From assembly GCA_964652825.1 (NCBI GenBank), contig CAZZCU010000007.1, forward strand, positions 32,456 through 96,455: a DNA stretch of 64,000 nt, in the 5' to 3' direction. This document shows, piece by piece, positions 45,996 through 55,619 of the stretch (its first letter is position 1; every line of letters starts with the position of its first letter). The DNA is from CAZZCU01 sp964652825 (GTDB taxonomy: Bacteria; Bdellovibrionota_B; Oligoflexia; Oligoflexales; CAZZCU01). The translations under genes and the position numbers were made by a program. The notes under the pieces were generated by a model. That model did not search any database. It saw only the letters and a list, made by a program, of their open reading frames with translations, and had not been told where the DNA came from.

Positions 45996-48530
45996 ATGCG
46001 GTTATCTTTGCCTATTGATGTGGTACTGGGGCAGGTATCGACCGCCTTGGCCAAGCATAACACCCTAATCGTGCGCGCCACGCCAGGCTCCGGCAAAACC
46101 ACGCGTATTCCCATCGAGCTTTTACAGACAACCGACAAAAAAATCCTGGTGCTCGAACCCAGACGATTGGCCGCCAAAATCGCCGCGACTTTTGTCGCCA
46201 GTCAATTAAACGAGCCTCTTGGCAAAACCGTCGGTTATCAGGTCCGCTTTGACAGCGCCGCCGATCAGAATACGCGCATTCTTTTTATTACCGAAGGCCT
46301 GCTGATCCGCAAATTTTTAAGCGATCCTCGTCTGGGGGATATCGGCGCTATTGTTCTGGACGAATTTCACGAACGCCATATTCATACCGACATTGCTCTG
46401 GCGCTGGCGGATCATCTGCAACAGACTACACGTACCGATTTAAAACTACTGGTCATGTCAGCAACGCTTGATTTGAGCGACCTACAACAATATCTCAACC
46501 AGCCGCCGATCATTGATGTCGAAGTTCCCAAACATCCTGTAACTATCGACTATCTGCCGATGCCAACGACAAATACCATCGATCAGGCGACGCTCAGCTC
46601 CGCCGTTGAACGTGTCCTGAGCAACTCGCAAATTAGCGGCGATATTTTGGTGTTCCTGCCGGGCGCGCGCGATATTGACATGGCGAAAACCGATCTTATG
46701 CGGCGTATGTCAGATGACATCAGTATATTACCGTTGCACGCCTCGCTGCCGCCGGAGCAACAAACACTCGTATTCGCCAAATCATCGCGGCGCAAAATTA
46801 TTCTTGCAACGAATGTCGCCGAATCATCACTGACTATTCCAGGCGTACGCGTCGTCATCGACACCGGTCTGGCGAAAATCCCCAGCCAGGCGGCATGGAG
46901 CGGTCTGCCGACTCTACAACTGAAGCCGATCAGTCAGGCATCTTGTATTCAACGCACCGGCCGCGCCGCGCGCGAAGGTCCCGGCTGGTGTGTGCGACTG
47001 TATTCGGAAGCCGATTTCTTGCGGCGCCGTGCCTTTGAGATCCCCGAGATTCAGCGCCTTGATCTGACCCAGGTATTGCTCGAATTGAAAGCGATTCCGG
47101 CACTGGCTGGTGACCTTGATCTACGCTGGTTGAGTGCTATTGACCAGGAAAGCCGTAAACGCAGTCTCATCGTATTACAACTGCTCGGCGCGCTTGATGA
47201 ACGCGAGGCACTGACACCGCTCGGACAGCAAATGGCCAGACTGCCACTGCATCCGCGCCTCAGTCGGCTTTGCCTCGCCGGACGTGATCCGAATCCAGAG
47301 TTGCTGGCCCCCGCCATCATCACCGCCGCGCTGTTGCAAGAAGGTGTACCAAAACACTTTCATGATCCCAGTTCGACGCAGGATAATGATCTTGGCTTTG
47401 CCATCCACAAAATCCTCAACCTGCTTACCCAAAAATCACCGGTGAATTCACAGCTACCGGCGGCCTTAACACGCACCATCAAGCAGATCGCCGATCTACT
47501 GCAAACCTCGCCGACCAAATGGCATGGTCGTTTCAGCGACGAACAATTAGCGCCGCTCCTGCTAACTGCCTTCCCTGATCGTGTTGCCAAACGACGCGCC
47601 GCCAATACTGCACGTCCCGAATTTAATCTTTGTCTTGGTGGCGGCGCCATACTCGCGGAACAATGCCGCGTGCGTCATCACGATTGGCTCGTGGTTCTCG
47701 ACGCCAACGAGTCCACCAATAAGGCCGCGGCCTACGCCACGCGCATCCATAGCGCCTGTGCCATCAACGCCGCTGATATTCTGCGAGCGGAAAACTCGTT
47801 GCTTACCGCAACTGAGGAAACGATCTGGGACGAGGAGCGACAAGCCGCGAAAACCATGCTTCGTCGCAAGTACGGTCAATTGGTGATCGAGGAAAAACCC
47901 TTATCGTCGTCATCACCTGTCGTTCTCGAAACTCTCCTGGCAGCTAAACTAAAGGAATTCTGGCCGCAGCCATTTCCCGATGCCCAGGCGCTGACAATCT
48001 ATCAGGCACGTTGTCAAATCGTCGGCAAAGTCGCCAATCAAGGTGACGATCAAGATGATTTTTTAGATTTAGGCGGTAAGGACTTCGAGTTACTCATAGC
48101 GCTGATTTGCCAAGGCAAAAAATCGTTTGCGGAGATCATCAAGCAATCGCTAAGCGAATACATCAACGAGAGTTTGTCCTATGCATCACAGCAACAACTT
48201 GATCGCTACGCACCACTCAAAATAAAACTGAGCAACGGGCGTCTGGTGGATGTGAATTACGAACTGGACAAAACACCCTGGATTGCTTCGCGGCTCCAGG
48301 ATTTTTTCGGCGCCAAAACCTCGCCCACCATTGGTGCGGGCAAAATCCCCTTATTGATTCATTTATTGGCGCCCAACCGGCGCCCCGTGCAAGTAACGCA
48401 GGATCTGATTAGTTTTTGGCAAACATCTTATCCAAAATTGCGCAATGAACTCAGTCGCAACTATCCCAAGCACGCGTGGCCGGAAGATCCGATGGACGCC
48501 GAGCCGCCGCCGCTTGGGAGACTACGTTGA
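45996..48530 (+). CDS. hrpB: ATP-dependent helicase HrpB
   Basis: An 844-residue DEAH/RHA-family helicase. Walker A is TPGSGKTTRIP (residues 29-39), the DEAH box is the HrpB form DEFHERH, motif III SATLD, motif V ATNVAESSLTIPGV and motif VI QRTGRAAREGPGWCVRLY. The long C-terminal part ends in the characteristic HrpB tail (YPKLRNELSRNYPKHAWPEDP). The biological role of HrpB is poorly known. GAGG lies 5 nt before the ATG. The stop is followed at once by the repeat array. Confidence 0.96.
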   Translation: MRLSLPIDVVLGQVSTALAKHNTLIVRATPGSGKTTRIPIELLQTTDKKILVLEPRRLAAKIAATFVASQLNEPLGKTVGYQVRFDSAADQNTRILFITEGLLIRKFLSDPRLGDIGAIVLDEFHERHIHTDIALALADHLQQTTRTDLKLLVMSATLDLSDLQQYLNQPPIIDVEVPKHPVTIDYLPMPTTNTIDQATLSSAVERVLSNSQISGDILVFLPGARDIDMAKTDLMRRMSDDISILPLHASLPPEQQTLVFAKSSRRKIILATNVAESSLTIPGVRVVIDTGLAKIPSQAAWSGLPTLQLKPISQASCIQRTGRAAREGPGWCVRLYSEADFLRRRAFEIPEIQRLDLTQVLLELKAIPALAGDLDLRWLSAIDQESRKRSLIVLQLLGALDEREALTPLGQQMARLPLHPRLSRLCLAGRDPNPELLAPAIITAALLQEGVPKHFHDPSSTQDNDLGFAIHKILNLLTQKSPVNSQLPAALTRTIKQIADLLQTSPTKWHGRFSDEQLAPLLLTAFPDRVAKRRAANTARPEFNLCLGGGAILAEQCRVRHHDWLVVLDANESTNKAAAYATRIHSACAINAADILRAENSLLTATEETIWDEERQAAKTMLRRKYGQLVIEEKPLSSSSPVVLETLLAAKLKEFWPQPFPDAQALTIYQARCQIVGKVANQGDDQDDFLDLGGKDFELLIALICQGKKSFAEIIKQSLSEYINESLSYASQQQLDRYAPLKIKLSNGRLVDVNYELDKTPWIASRLQDFFGAKTSPTIGAGKIPLLIHLLAPNRRPVQVTQDLISFWQTSYPKLRNELSRNYPKHAWPEDPMDAEPPPLGRLR

Positions 48531-48533
48531 GGC

Positions 48534-48561
48534 GAGATCCTTCGCTTCGCTCAGGATGACG
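48534..48561 (-). repeat. Inverted REP-like unit next to hrpB
   Basis: The unit occurs here in reverse orientation (GAGATCCTTCGC to GATGACG) and faces the first direct unit across 10 nt. The pair could fold into a long hairpin that may end hrpB transcription. Confidence 0.8.
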
Positions 48562-48571
48562 GAGGTTCACT

Positions 48572-48910
48572 CGTCGTCCTGAACAAAGCGAAGGATCTCA
48601 GAGGTTCACTCGTCATCCTGAGCAAAGCGAAGGATCTCGGAGATTCACTCGTCGTCCTGAGCAAAGCGAAGGATCTCGGAGATTCACTCGTCATCCTGAG
48701 CAAAGCGAAGGATCTCGGAGNNNNNNNNNNNNNNNNNNNNNNNNNNNNNNNNNNNNNNNNNNNNNNNNNNNNNNNNNNNNNNNNNNNNNNNNNNNNNNNN
48801 NNNNNNNNNNNNNNNNNNNNGCGAAGGATCTCGGAGATTCACTCGTCATCCTGAGCAAAGCGAAGGATCTCGGAGGCTCACTCGTCATCCTGAGCAAAGC
48901 GAAGGATCCC
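48572..48910 (+). repeat. 39-bp tandem repeat array of the REP-like element
   Basis: Direct units begin with CGTCATCCTGAG or CGTCGTCCTGAG at 48572, 48611, 48650, 48689, 48844 and 48883, exactly 39 bp apart. Each unit contains an imperfect palindrome ATCCT-ga-GC-aaa-GC-ga-AGGAT followed by a spacer of the type CTCGGAGATTCACT. It is the same element as at 18490 and 39988. The array is interrupted by 100 N (48721-48820). There are no unique spacers, so it is not CRISPR. Confidence 0.9.
48721..48820. other. Assembly gap of 100 N
   Basis: An exact run of 100 N within the repeat array. Its length is a standard placeholder and the true number of units is unknown: the spacing between the flanking units (155 bp) is not a multiple of 39. 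Confidence 0.98.
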
Positions 48911-48925
48911 ATCAAAATTCACATC

Positions 48926-49927
48926 TTATTTTTCGATGGCCAATGCCTGCCAGACTTTATTCCGATAATCACACAGTACAGTTACCAGTCGGTCACGACC
49001 GGCAGCACGCAAGCGCTGAATGACCTCGCCGCGCGCGGCGGCACAGGCTTCATGACTGCTCCAACGATCCGTCGTCGCATAAGACGGCAAATCGCGCTCA
49101 CCTAAACTAGCCACCTGTAGCTCCACCTGGCGAGTGGTGAAACGCTCGGTGCAAAGATTGATGATCAACGGCACCTCAGCCGCGGCAAACGCCGATTCGG
49201 CAACCTCGCCCTCGATCTGGCAAAGTTCGCTACTTGGCGCCGCACTAAAGAACTGATTACGCATCTTCAAATGATTGTTATGAAAGTACGTCATGGTGAT
49301 ATGACCCGTAGTCATCGACGGACGCAAAATCGCCGACCGCAAGGTCGCGTCCTGTGCCGTAAAAGCCGCCACCAGCTTTTGTCCTATTTCGCGAGCGTCG
49401 GGATAAAGAACTTTGCCATATAAGCTAATCTCGTTGCCGTATAACCGCCGTGTCGGTGCCGTTGTTCCCAGACTCTCGACGATCGCTATCCATGGATAAC
49501 TGCTGGCATAGCGCTGCTGATAGCAATAACTGGTGAAAATTTCGTGTCCGGTTTGTTGCGTTAATCGACTGGCTTCATTGACTAAATTAGCCTGGCAATC
49601 TTCCAGGGTTTTATATGTACCAAGCTCGGCGCCCAAAGAATGAGCAGGCGCACCGGTGCTAACGCTTTCGATTTTCTGTGCCGCGCTATAGCGCAGATTG
49701 ATAACAATACCGTCGAATTCCTTCTGACATCCCGCTGCGAACGGCGTGATACCTGTGATCTCGGCAAAGCGCTCAGTCAAACTCTGTGCATAAGCGTGAC
49801 ATTCTTCAATAGTCACCGGCACATATCGCTTGATATAAGTATAGTCGCCAGCTACAGCCGTTAGACTACCCATCGTCAAACCCAGCATTAAAATAGTGCT
49901 ATTCATCAGTCGTTGTTTAAAATTCAT
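48926..49927 (-). CDS. Secreted protein with four cysteine-pair modules
   Basis: A 333-residue protein of unknown function. A signal peptide (to about residue 26, TAVAG) is followed by four similar modules. Each has an acidic turn plus Cys (EEC, EDC, ELC, EAC), a helix, and a second Cys 23-24 residues later followed by a strand: Cys43-67, 111-135, 236-259 and 295-319. The spacing suggests one disulfide per module, so it is probably periplasmic or secreted. A strong GGGAGGA lies 4 nt before the ATG. It lies just after the repeat array; the C-terminus ends at 48926. No catalytic motif was seen. Confidence 0.8.
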   Translation of the reverse strand: MNFKQRLMNSTILMLGLTMGSLTAVAGDYTYIKRYVPVTIEECHAYAQSLTERFAEITGITPFAAGCQKEFDGIVINLRYSAAQKIESVSTGAPAHSLGAELGTYKTLEDCQANLVNEASRLTQQTGHEIFTSYCYQQRYASSYPWIAIVESLGTTAPTRRLYGNEISLYGKVLYPDAREIGQKLVAAFTAQDATLRSAILRPSMTTGHITMTYFHNNHLKMRNQFFSAAPSSELCQIEGEVAESAFAAAEVPLIINLCTERFTTRQVELQVASLGERDLPSYATTDRWSSHEACAAARGEVIQRLRAAGRDRLVTVLCDYRNKVWQALAIEK

Positions 49928-50048
49928 ATGTCCTCCCTGAAAAAGCTAGACCCACCCTACCAGAAGATTTCCTTCGACAGCAATGATCTTTACCGGCCAC
50001 GGCGAATACCCTAGAATCTACTTAATAACTTCTTTTACTGGATACACC

Positions 50049-50936
50049 ATGCGTGTGGAACGCTCGTCACCGGCCCAGACTGCTGCTGCTGCTCCGTTAC
50101 CAGGTGTCTTGAGCCGTAACGATATTGAAAAATACTGGCGCGACGGCTACATCGTCGCCCGTGGCATTTTACCGGCCCACGACGTCGAGCAACTACGCAC
50201 CGCCTGCGATGAGCTTTGCGATATGGCCGCGCACATGCAGCAGGATACCTACCGTGGTGCTACGTACTTTAACCTGCTGCGCGCTTGTGATCCCTTCGCT
50301 CGTAATTTGCATGCGGTGCCGCAAATTCCCGGCATGCTGCGCCGGGTGACTTATCCTTATTTTGTCTCGCAAATCTTCGATAAGTTGCGGCAACATCCCC
50401 GCCTTCTGGGGACGATGGCACAGCTGCTTGACGCGAACATCGTTCAGCTCGTCAACCAGGTGAATTTTAATCCACCGGGGATCGGCAGCGGTTGGGGCTG
50501 GCATCAGGATTATCGTTTCCGCCGCCAGGGACTGACGGACCCACGCAACAATTTCGTGCAGAGCGTTCTTGCCATCGATCCATCCTCTGCAAGCAACGGT
50601 GGTATCCGCGTCGTGCCGCGCAGTCATCTTTTTGGTCCGCTGCAACTGGATCAGGCTCCCGAAACCGCATCTGATTATTTTACCGATGCCGACATTGAGA
50701 CCCCCGAGCTCGCACCAGGTGATGCGGTCCTATTTAATGCCTACATCGTCCACGGTTCCACACCCAATCGTTCGGATTCGCAACGACGTGTTTTCATCAA
50801 CGGCTATGCGCGCCAAGCTGCTTGTACGCACGGGATACCAGTCGTCTGTAATCATCAGCGGGTCACAACCCCACGGGCCGGCGTCATGGAATTTGAACAG
50901 GACCTCGATAAACTTCCCCTGGCGGCAAAGTACTAA
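50049..50936 (+). CDS. PhyH-family Fe(II)/2-oxoglutarate dioxygenase
   Basis: A 295-residue protein of the phytanoyl-CoA dioxygenase-like family. The iron ligands are His152 and Asp154 in WHQDYRF and His235 in YIVHGST; the Arg for 2-oxoglutarate is in SQRRVFINGY. The N-terminal GYIVARGILPAHDVEQLR is the usual PhyH start. ATG 50049 was chosen because it begins the conserved region, although only a weak GGA precedes it; an open frame upstream from 49983 lacks support. Hydroxylation of a small lipid or amino-acid-like substrate is expected, identity unknown. Confidence 0.88.
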   Translation: MRVERSSPAQTAAAAPLPGVLSRNDIEKYWRDGYIVARGILPAHDVEQLRTACDELCDMAAHMQQDTYRGATYFNLLRACDPFARNLHAVPQIPGMLRRVTYPYFVSQIFDKLRQHPRLLGTMAQLLDANIVQLVNQVNFNPPGIGSGWGWHQDYRFRRQGLTDPRNNFVQSVLAIDPSSASNGGIRVVPRSHLFGPLQLDQAPETASDYFTDADIETPELAPGDAVLFNAYIVHGSTPNRSDSQRRVFINGYARQAACTHGIPVVCNHQRVTTPRAGVMEFEQDLDKLPLAAKY

Positions 50937-51332
50937 CATGATGCGAAAACACTGTGGCCACGACGACACATTCAGACATGATCTGTGGTGGACATGCCTC
51001 AGAAGTCTGCGCCCACATCCAAAAAATATCTATAAAAACAATGAGTTATACAATGGCATGCGGAATGCAAACGCTTGAAGAGTGGCTATTAAAATGCACG
51101 AGGTAAAATCAATGTCCAATAAATCTCTAACCACCAATTCTCTCTCGCAACCAACGCTTCTGGTCTATCCAGCCAGCCGTCGTTGCACCAAGCCGGTTAC
51201 CGCCAAAGACCAAGGCACGAAACTGGCGACACCAACAAATGCACCAGCGCCAACGCCGACCAATCCATCGGCGACGATCGCGCTGCCGGTAGAACGCGCC
51301 GGCTAAACAGATATAAATGAGATAATTGCCAC
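50937..51332. other. 396-bp gap with little coding evidence
   Basis: No RNA gene, strong promoter or repeat was found. The segment is flanked by a dioxygenase (+) and an SDR gene (-), so their 3' ends converge on it. A short plus-strand open frame is listed separately. The opposite-strand open frame has an arginine/tryptophan-rich composition that looks non-coding. Confidence 0.5.
51112..51306 (+). CDS. Possible small threonine/proline-rich protein
   Basis: A 64-residue frame with ATG 51112 and GAGG about 8 nt before it. The product is low-complexity and rich in Thr, Pro, Asn and Ala (TPTNAPAPTPTNPSA), and has no recognised family or signal. It may be non-coding; listed only because the ribosome-binding site is reasonable. 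Confidence 0.25.
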   Translation: MSNKSLTTNSLSQPTLLVYPASRRCTKPVTAKDQGTKLATPTNAPAPTPTNPSATIALPVERAG

Positions 51333-52910
51333 TCACCAACCGCTTGGTTGATAGTCTTTCAGAAACTTGCCCCAAACGTGAGTACCGCTGTTGAGGCCCG
51401 AGAAAATCGGGTCCAGAATACGAGCAGCACCATCAACGATATCCAGCGGCGGTTGAAAACCTAATTCATCGCGCTTGCGGTCCGCGTGCACCGCCGGATC
51501 CTCATCGGTGACCCAGCCAGTATCCACGGCGTTCATATGAATACCGTCTTTGACATAATCCGGCGCCGAGGTCTGCGTCATCATATTGAGCGCCGCCTTC
51601 GCCATATTTGTATGTGGATGTCGGTCGGTTTTTGTATAACGCGAAAACTTACCTTCCATGGCCGAGACATTGACGATGTGTTTATCGCGCCCATCGCCAC
51701 GCAACAGCAGCGGCTTGAGTCTCGAACAAAGAATAAAAGGCGCAACAGCATTGATTAACTGAATTTCTAGCATCTCCGCGGTCGGTACATCACCAAGCTT
51801 CATACGCCAGCTATTGACCTGACGCTTATCGACCTGCTGCTGATCGGCATCATACACGCCGATCGGAAATACCTCGGCACCACAGCTAAGATCATCGGGC
51901 AGTAGTGGCAACTGCGACAACGCAGGTGCATCAAGCAGTCCTGAAGCCTGTCCATCGACATCACTGGCATAAGCGATCAAGCCCTGCTCTCCCGACAAAG
52001 ATAGGCGCTCGCTGAGCTGGGCTTTGCACTCGTTGTGCTGATCCAACACCAGAACGGTATCACCATCCATCGCCGCCGCGCGCTCACCGGCCAACAAATG
52101 CGCATAAAACCCACGTGGCCGACGCACGGTTTGTGCCGCGTTATTAATCAAGAAATCCAATCGTTCATAACGAGCAGTAATAAACGTCGCAAACACCTCA
52201 ACACTGGGGGCATGCCGCAAATCCAGGCCGAAGATTTTCAATCGATCCTTCCAGGCACCAAAATCGGGTTCGCGTGCATAACGCACCACCGCATCTTTGG
52301 GGAAACGCGTGGTGACAATCACCCGCGCCCCGGCACGCAATAATTTCAATGCTGCTTGATAGCCGATTTTCACACGCGCACCGGTAATCAGTGCCACGCG
52401 GCCACGAAGATCAGCTGTTTGAAAACGCTTGTCATAGTTAAGACTCGCGCATGCCGGACACATCGAATCATAAAAAAAATGCAGCTGTGCATACTCGGCT
52501 TTGCAGACATAACAGCGCTGCGCACGTTGCAGCATCATTGCCTGTGGTTGTGCTTCCGTTCGGAGCATAGGGGGCGGAACAAAAATCGACGAGCTACGCG
52601 CCGCCCGAATCATTGTTTGTTCCTTGACCAGGCGATCCCTGCCCAAACGCTCGCGGCGGCGCTCCTTGCGCAAAGCCTTGGCCAGGCAAGTGACCTCGGC
52701 ACGCAGGGGCTTGGCGATACGACCGGCGGCCATCACCAGACGCCGACGTTCGTCTTCATCAAGACCGAGCAACAAACTGCGATCCCCCACCACATCTTCA
52801 AGCGTCCGCAGACACTCACGCAGCCGCTCGCTCGTCGCGGCATCATCATGATCATGGGCACGAATTATATGGTTATGGGTAGTTATGTCCCGGCTATTAT
52901 CGTTTTGCAT
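51333..52910 (-). CDS. Short-chain dehydrogenase with N-terminal zinc ribbon
   Basis: A 525-residue protein. Residues 1-110 are charged and helical. A zinc-ribbon-like segment follows with CYVC (133-136) and CPAC (151-154). The Rossmann domain starts near 170 with ALITGARVKIGYQAAL (TGxxxxIG) and carries FLINNAAQ. Around residue 430, the SAMEGKF and TNMAKAAL segments stand where an SDR has Ser and YxxxK, but the Tyr is not at the usual place. This matches a family with the HPHTNMAKAALN form, seen in actinobacteria and others. Activity is uncertain. The ATG has no clear ribosome-binding site and lies 19 bp after the flavoprotein gene. Confidence 0.75.
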   Translation of the reverse strand: MQNDNSRDITTHNHIIRAHDHDDAATSERLRECLRTLEDVVGDRSLLLGLDEDERRRLVMAAGRIAKPLRAEVTCLAKALRKERRRERLGRDRLVKEQTMIRAARSSSIFVPPPMLRTEAQPQAMMLQRAQRCYVCKAEYAQLHFFYDSMCPACASLNYDKRFQTADLRGRVALITGARVKIGYQAALKLLRAGARVIVTTRFPKDAVVRYAREPDFGAWKDRLKIFGLDLRHAPSVEVFATFITARYERLDFLINNAAQTVRRPRGFYAHLLAGERAAAMDGDTVLVLDQHNECKAQLSERLSLSGEQGLIAYASDVDGQASGLLDAPALSQLPLLPDDLSCGAEVFPIGVYDADQQQVDKRQVNSWRMKLGDVPTAEMLEIQLINAVAPFILCSRLKPLLLRGDGRDKHIVNVSAMEGKFSRYTKTDRHPHTNMAKAALNMMTQTSAPDYVKDGIHMNAVDTGWVTDEDPAVHADRKRDELGFQPPLDIVDGAARILDPIFSGLNSGTHVWGKFLKDYQPSGW

Positions 52911-52929
52911 AGACGGGTGTTATAGCGCA

Positions 52930-54129
52930 TCAGTCGGTTTTTCGCCCAGCGGAAAAGAACCTCAGCACCCCGCCTGCCGCCCGGAAGCCCTGCGTCACGC
53001 AACCTTGGATCAAAAACCCACCCGTCGGCGCATCCCAGTCAAGCATCTCCCCCGCCGCAAACACCCCGGGAGCTTTTCGTAACATCAGCTGTTCGTCCAA
53101 CTCACTTATATGAACGCCACCAGCAGTGGAGATCGCCTCGGCGATTGGTTGCGGACCGAGCAATTCCAACGGTAATGCCTTTATGCAAGCCGCCAAAGCC
53201 GCTACCTCCCGCAAAGAGGTTGGAGGTGCTTGATAAAACAACAACGCTGTTGCTGCCTGGCTCAGTCTGAGTTGTTTTTTCGCGCGCCGCAGCGGCGCCA
53301 GATTCTCGCGCACCGCCTGCAACTTGTCGATAATCTGCATCGTCGTTAAATCCGGCTTCAGATCCAAAGTTACCACCTGAGGCACGCCCACAAAATAAAC
53401 CGGTGTTCCCTCGATCCCATAAGCAGTAATCACGAGGTCACCACGCCGCGAGCCGCGGGTCGAGGTCAAACAGATATTTTTTAATGGCTTCCCTTCAGCT
53501 TCCGTCAGGAAAGCTGGTGACCAGGCAACACGAAACCCGACATTGGCGGGCACGAAGTCACGAAAACCAATACTCTTATCCAGGAACATGCGCGGCCAGC
53601 GTAAGGGAGTTTCATCCGGCTCATAACTCCCACCACCCAACGCCAAAACCACCGCATCGAATACCAATGGCGGCTGCTCTGCGAGAGCCAATCGTACCCG
53701 TCCCTCAGTCGTCAACGCAAAATCAAGACATTCGCAACCAAAACGCCAGGTCACGCCGGCGGCGGTAAGCCGCTTGCGCCACGCACGCACCAGACCCAGC
53801 GACTTCATGTTCTCGACAAAGTAGCGGCCACTGGTTCCGGCAAACGTCTTAATACCGAGTTGTTGCTCGATAAAATCCAGCCAGGCTTGTGGCGGAAATT
53901 CCCGCAACCATTGCGACCATTCATCACCACCGTGATAATGCTCCACAAAAGTCTCAAGTGGTAAAACGTTGGTAATATTCAGACCGGAACTGCCGGCAAT
54001 GAACAGCTTCCGTGCCGGTCCCGGCCGCTTTTCCAGAATCGTTACGGTATATCCCGGCGTATGCGCAAGCCGATCCGCGGCCATCAAAGCCGCCGGCCCC
54101 GAACCAACGATCGCAACTGTCTTAGTCAT
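52930..54129 (-). CDS. TIGR03862-type FAD-dependent flavoprotein (BaiN/YhiN-like)
   Basis: A 399-residue FAD-binding protein. The N-terminal dinucleotide fold has VGSGPAALMAADRLA, and the following RKLFIAGSSGLNITN and GRYFVENMKS match the HI0933/BaiN-like family. The C-terminal GVFAAGEMLDWDAPTGGFLIQGC is the second FAD site. Reaction not known; relatives reduce or oxidise unsaturated compounds. ATG 54129 was chosen because it overlaps the histidine kinase stop (ATGA); an upstream in-frame ATG is not needed. It leads into the SDR gene. Confidence 0.85.
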   Translation of the reverse strand: MTKTVAIVGSGPAALMAADRLAHTPGYTVTILEKRPGPARKLFIAGSSGLNITNVLPLETFVEHYHGGDEWSQWLREFPPQAWLDFIEQQLGIKTFAGTSGRYFVENMKSLGLVRAWRKRLTAAGVTWRFGCECLDFALTTEGRVRLALAEQPPLVFDAVVLALGGGSYEPDETPLRWPRMFLDKSIGFRDFVPANVGFRVAWSPAFLTEAEGKPLKNICLTSTRGSRRGDLVITAYGIEGTPVYFVGVPQVVTLDLKPDLTTMQIIDKLQAVRENLAPLRRAKKQLRLSQAATALLFYQAPPTSLREVAALAACIKALPLELLGPQPIAEAISTAGGVHISELDEQLMLRKAPGVFAAGEMLDWDAPTGGFLIQGCVTQGFRAAGGVLRFFSAGRKTD

Positions 54130-55403
54130 GTCGCGTGATTGTCGGTAAGTGCTTGCACCGGCAAGCGCAACCAAAACGTCGCGCCTTTGGTTTTACCGTC
54201 GCTATGAGCATAAAGAGCGCCACCATGAAGTTCGGCGAGATGTTTAGCAATCGCCAAACCCAACCCCAAGCCGGCATGACGTCGCGTTGTGGTGCTGTCT
54301 TCCTGGCGAAAACGATCGAACACATAGGGAATAAACGCCGGTTCAATACCCTCGCCGTTGTCGCTAACTTCGACTTCCACTTCATTATTGGTTTGTAGTT
54401 GCATGGTCACGGTCACCTCGCCCCCGCGTCGTCCGAATTTGATCGCATTCGACAACAGATTCCAAACAATCTGCTGCAGACGATCCGGATCACCGGCAAC
54501 AAGAATCATCAACGACGGTGGCAAGCTTAATTTGAAGCTGATATCTTTGGCGTCCGCGGCGATTTTTTGCGAAACCACCGCCTGACGGATAACCGCGCTC
54601 AAATCAACCGGTCGCGATGTCATCTGAAATTTGCCGGCGGTAATCCTGGATATATCGAGCAAATCAGCAACAAGCTGTTCCTGCAACCTCGCGTTGCGCA
54701 GAATACATTCATGCGCCGCCGCTATATCATGTTCGGCCAATCGCCCCTCGACGAGAAGCTCCGACCAGCCCACGATCGGATTCAGCGGTGTTCGCAATTC
54801 ATGCGACAACGTTGCCAGAAAATTATCCTTAAGCTGATTGGCATTACGCACATCTTCATAAAGACGGGCGTTATCAGCCGCCAGCGCCGCGCGGCGAGCG
54901 ATTTCTTTGGCAAATTTCAAATCACGAGCATCAAAGCGACGCCCCGACTCCGCATTGGCAAAAGTTATTGTACCGATAACACGCGATCGTGACATCAAGG
55001 GCACGATCATGGCTGAACAGACTTTGAACTCCCTCAGCAAACGCAAATGCATGTCATCGCGAGCCTCTTCTTCCAGCTGCGACTCCGGAATATAGGGGTA
55101 GAGCTTCGCCTCGCGGGACTTTATCGCCGCGAATATACCGCGCGGAGCATCAGGATTAGGCGGGTACATACCGTGAAAGCGTTTGGCCCACTTTTCCTTG
55201 CTCTCGTCAAAATGCGCAATCGCCAAACGCTTAATTTCACGTTGACCTTCGATCACATCAATCACGCACCAATCCGAAAGACGCGGGACAAGCGCACGCG
55301 CCAGATTCTGCAGAATCGTTTCGGAGTCAAGCGTCATCGACAACGCATCGGAAGCGTCGATGAGAATCTTTTGTTCAGTTTCTACTGTTTCATCAACTAA
55401 CAT
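54126..55403 (-). CDS. GAF-domain histidine kinase
   Basis: A 425-residue soluble sensor kinase with no transmembrane segment. A GAF domain (about residues 25-170) is followed by the dimerisation/phospho-acceptor helix FLATLSHELRTPLNP with His201, and a HATPase domain with the N-box NLLSNAIKFG, G1 DNGEG, G2 GLGLGLAI. No receiver domain or partner response regulator is adjacent, so its output is unknown. The start is uncertain: ATG 55403 or GTG 55406; no good ribosome-binding site. Translation of the flavoprotein gene is coupled. Confidence 0.88.
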   Translation of the reverse strand: MLVDETVETEQKILIDASDALSMTLDSETILQNLARALVPRLSDWCVIDVIEGQREIKRLAIAHFDESKEKWAKRFHGMYPPNPDAPRGIFAAIKSREAKLYPYIPESQLEEEARDDMHLRLLREFKVCSAMIVPLMSRSRVIGTITFANAESGRRFDARDLKFAKEIARRAALAADNARLYEDVRNANQLKDNFLATLSHELRTPLNPIVGWSELLVEGRLAEHDIAAAHECILRNARLQEQLVADLLDISRITAGKFQMTSRPVDLSAVIRQAVVSQKIAADAKDISFKLSLPPSLMILVAGDPDRLQQIVWNLLSNAIKFGRRGGEVTVTMQLQTNNEVEVEVSDNGEGIEPAFIPYVFDRFRQEDSTTTRRHAGLGLGLAIAKHLAELHGGALYAHSDGKTKGATFWLRLPVQALTDNHAT

Positions 55404-55619
55404 CACGGCATATATATCCGCATGTCCCCAAACATTCCAGAATAAAATCCCAAAACCCAAGGGACGCAGTGTTTTCAGACCAACTGACTATTTATGTATA
55501 CACTACCCAGGCGGTGACCTTCAGACTGACAATAACAAAAAACCCTTCAGCCGCGGCTAGCTAGTCAATAACCACGGCCAAAGAAAGTCTTTTATAGGCG
55601 ACTAAAAATTTTGCCAAAA

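Noticed and set aside
48534..48910. CRISPR-like tandem repeats
   Set aside because: The whole 39-bp unit is repeated with no unique spacers, and copies occur singly elsewhere. No cas gene is present.
51127..51375. Minus-strand open frame after the SDR gene
   Set aside because: Arginine- and tryptophan-rich product with no ribosome-binding site or family. It overlaps the end of the SDR gene and appears non-coding.
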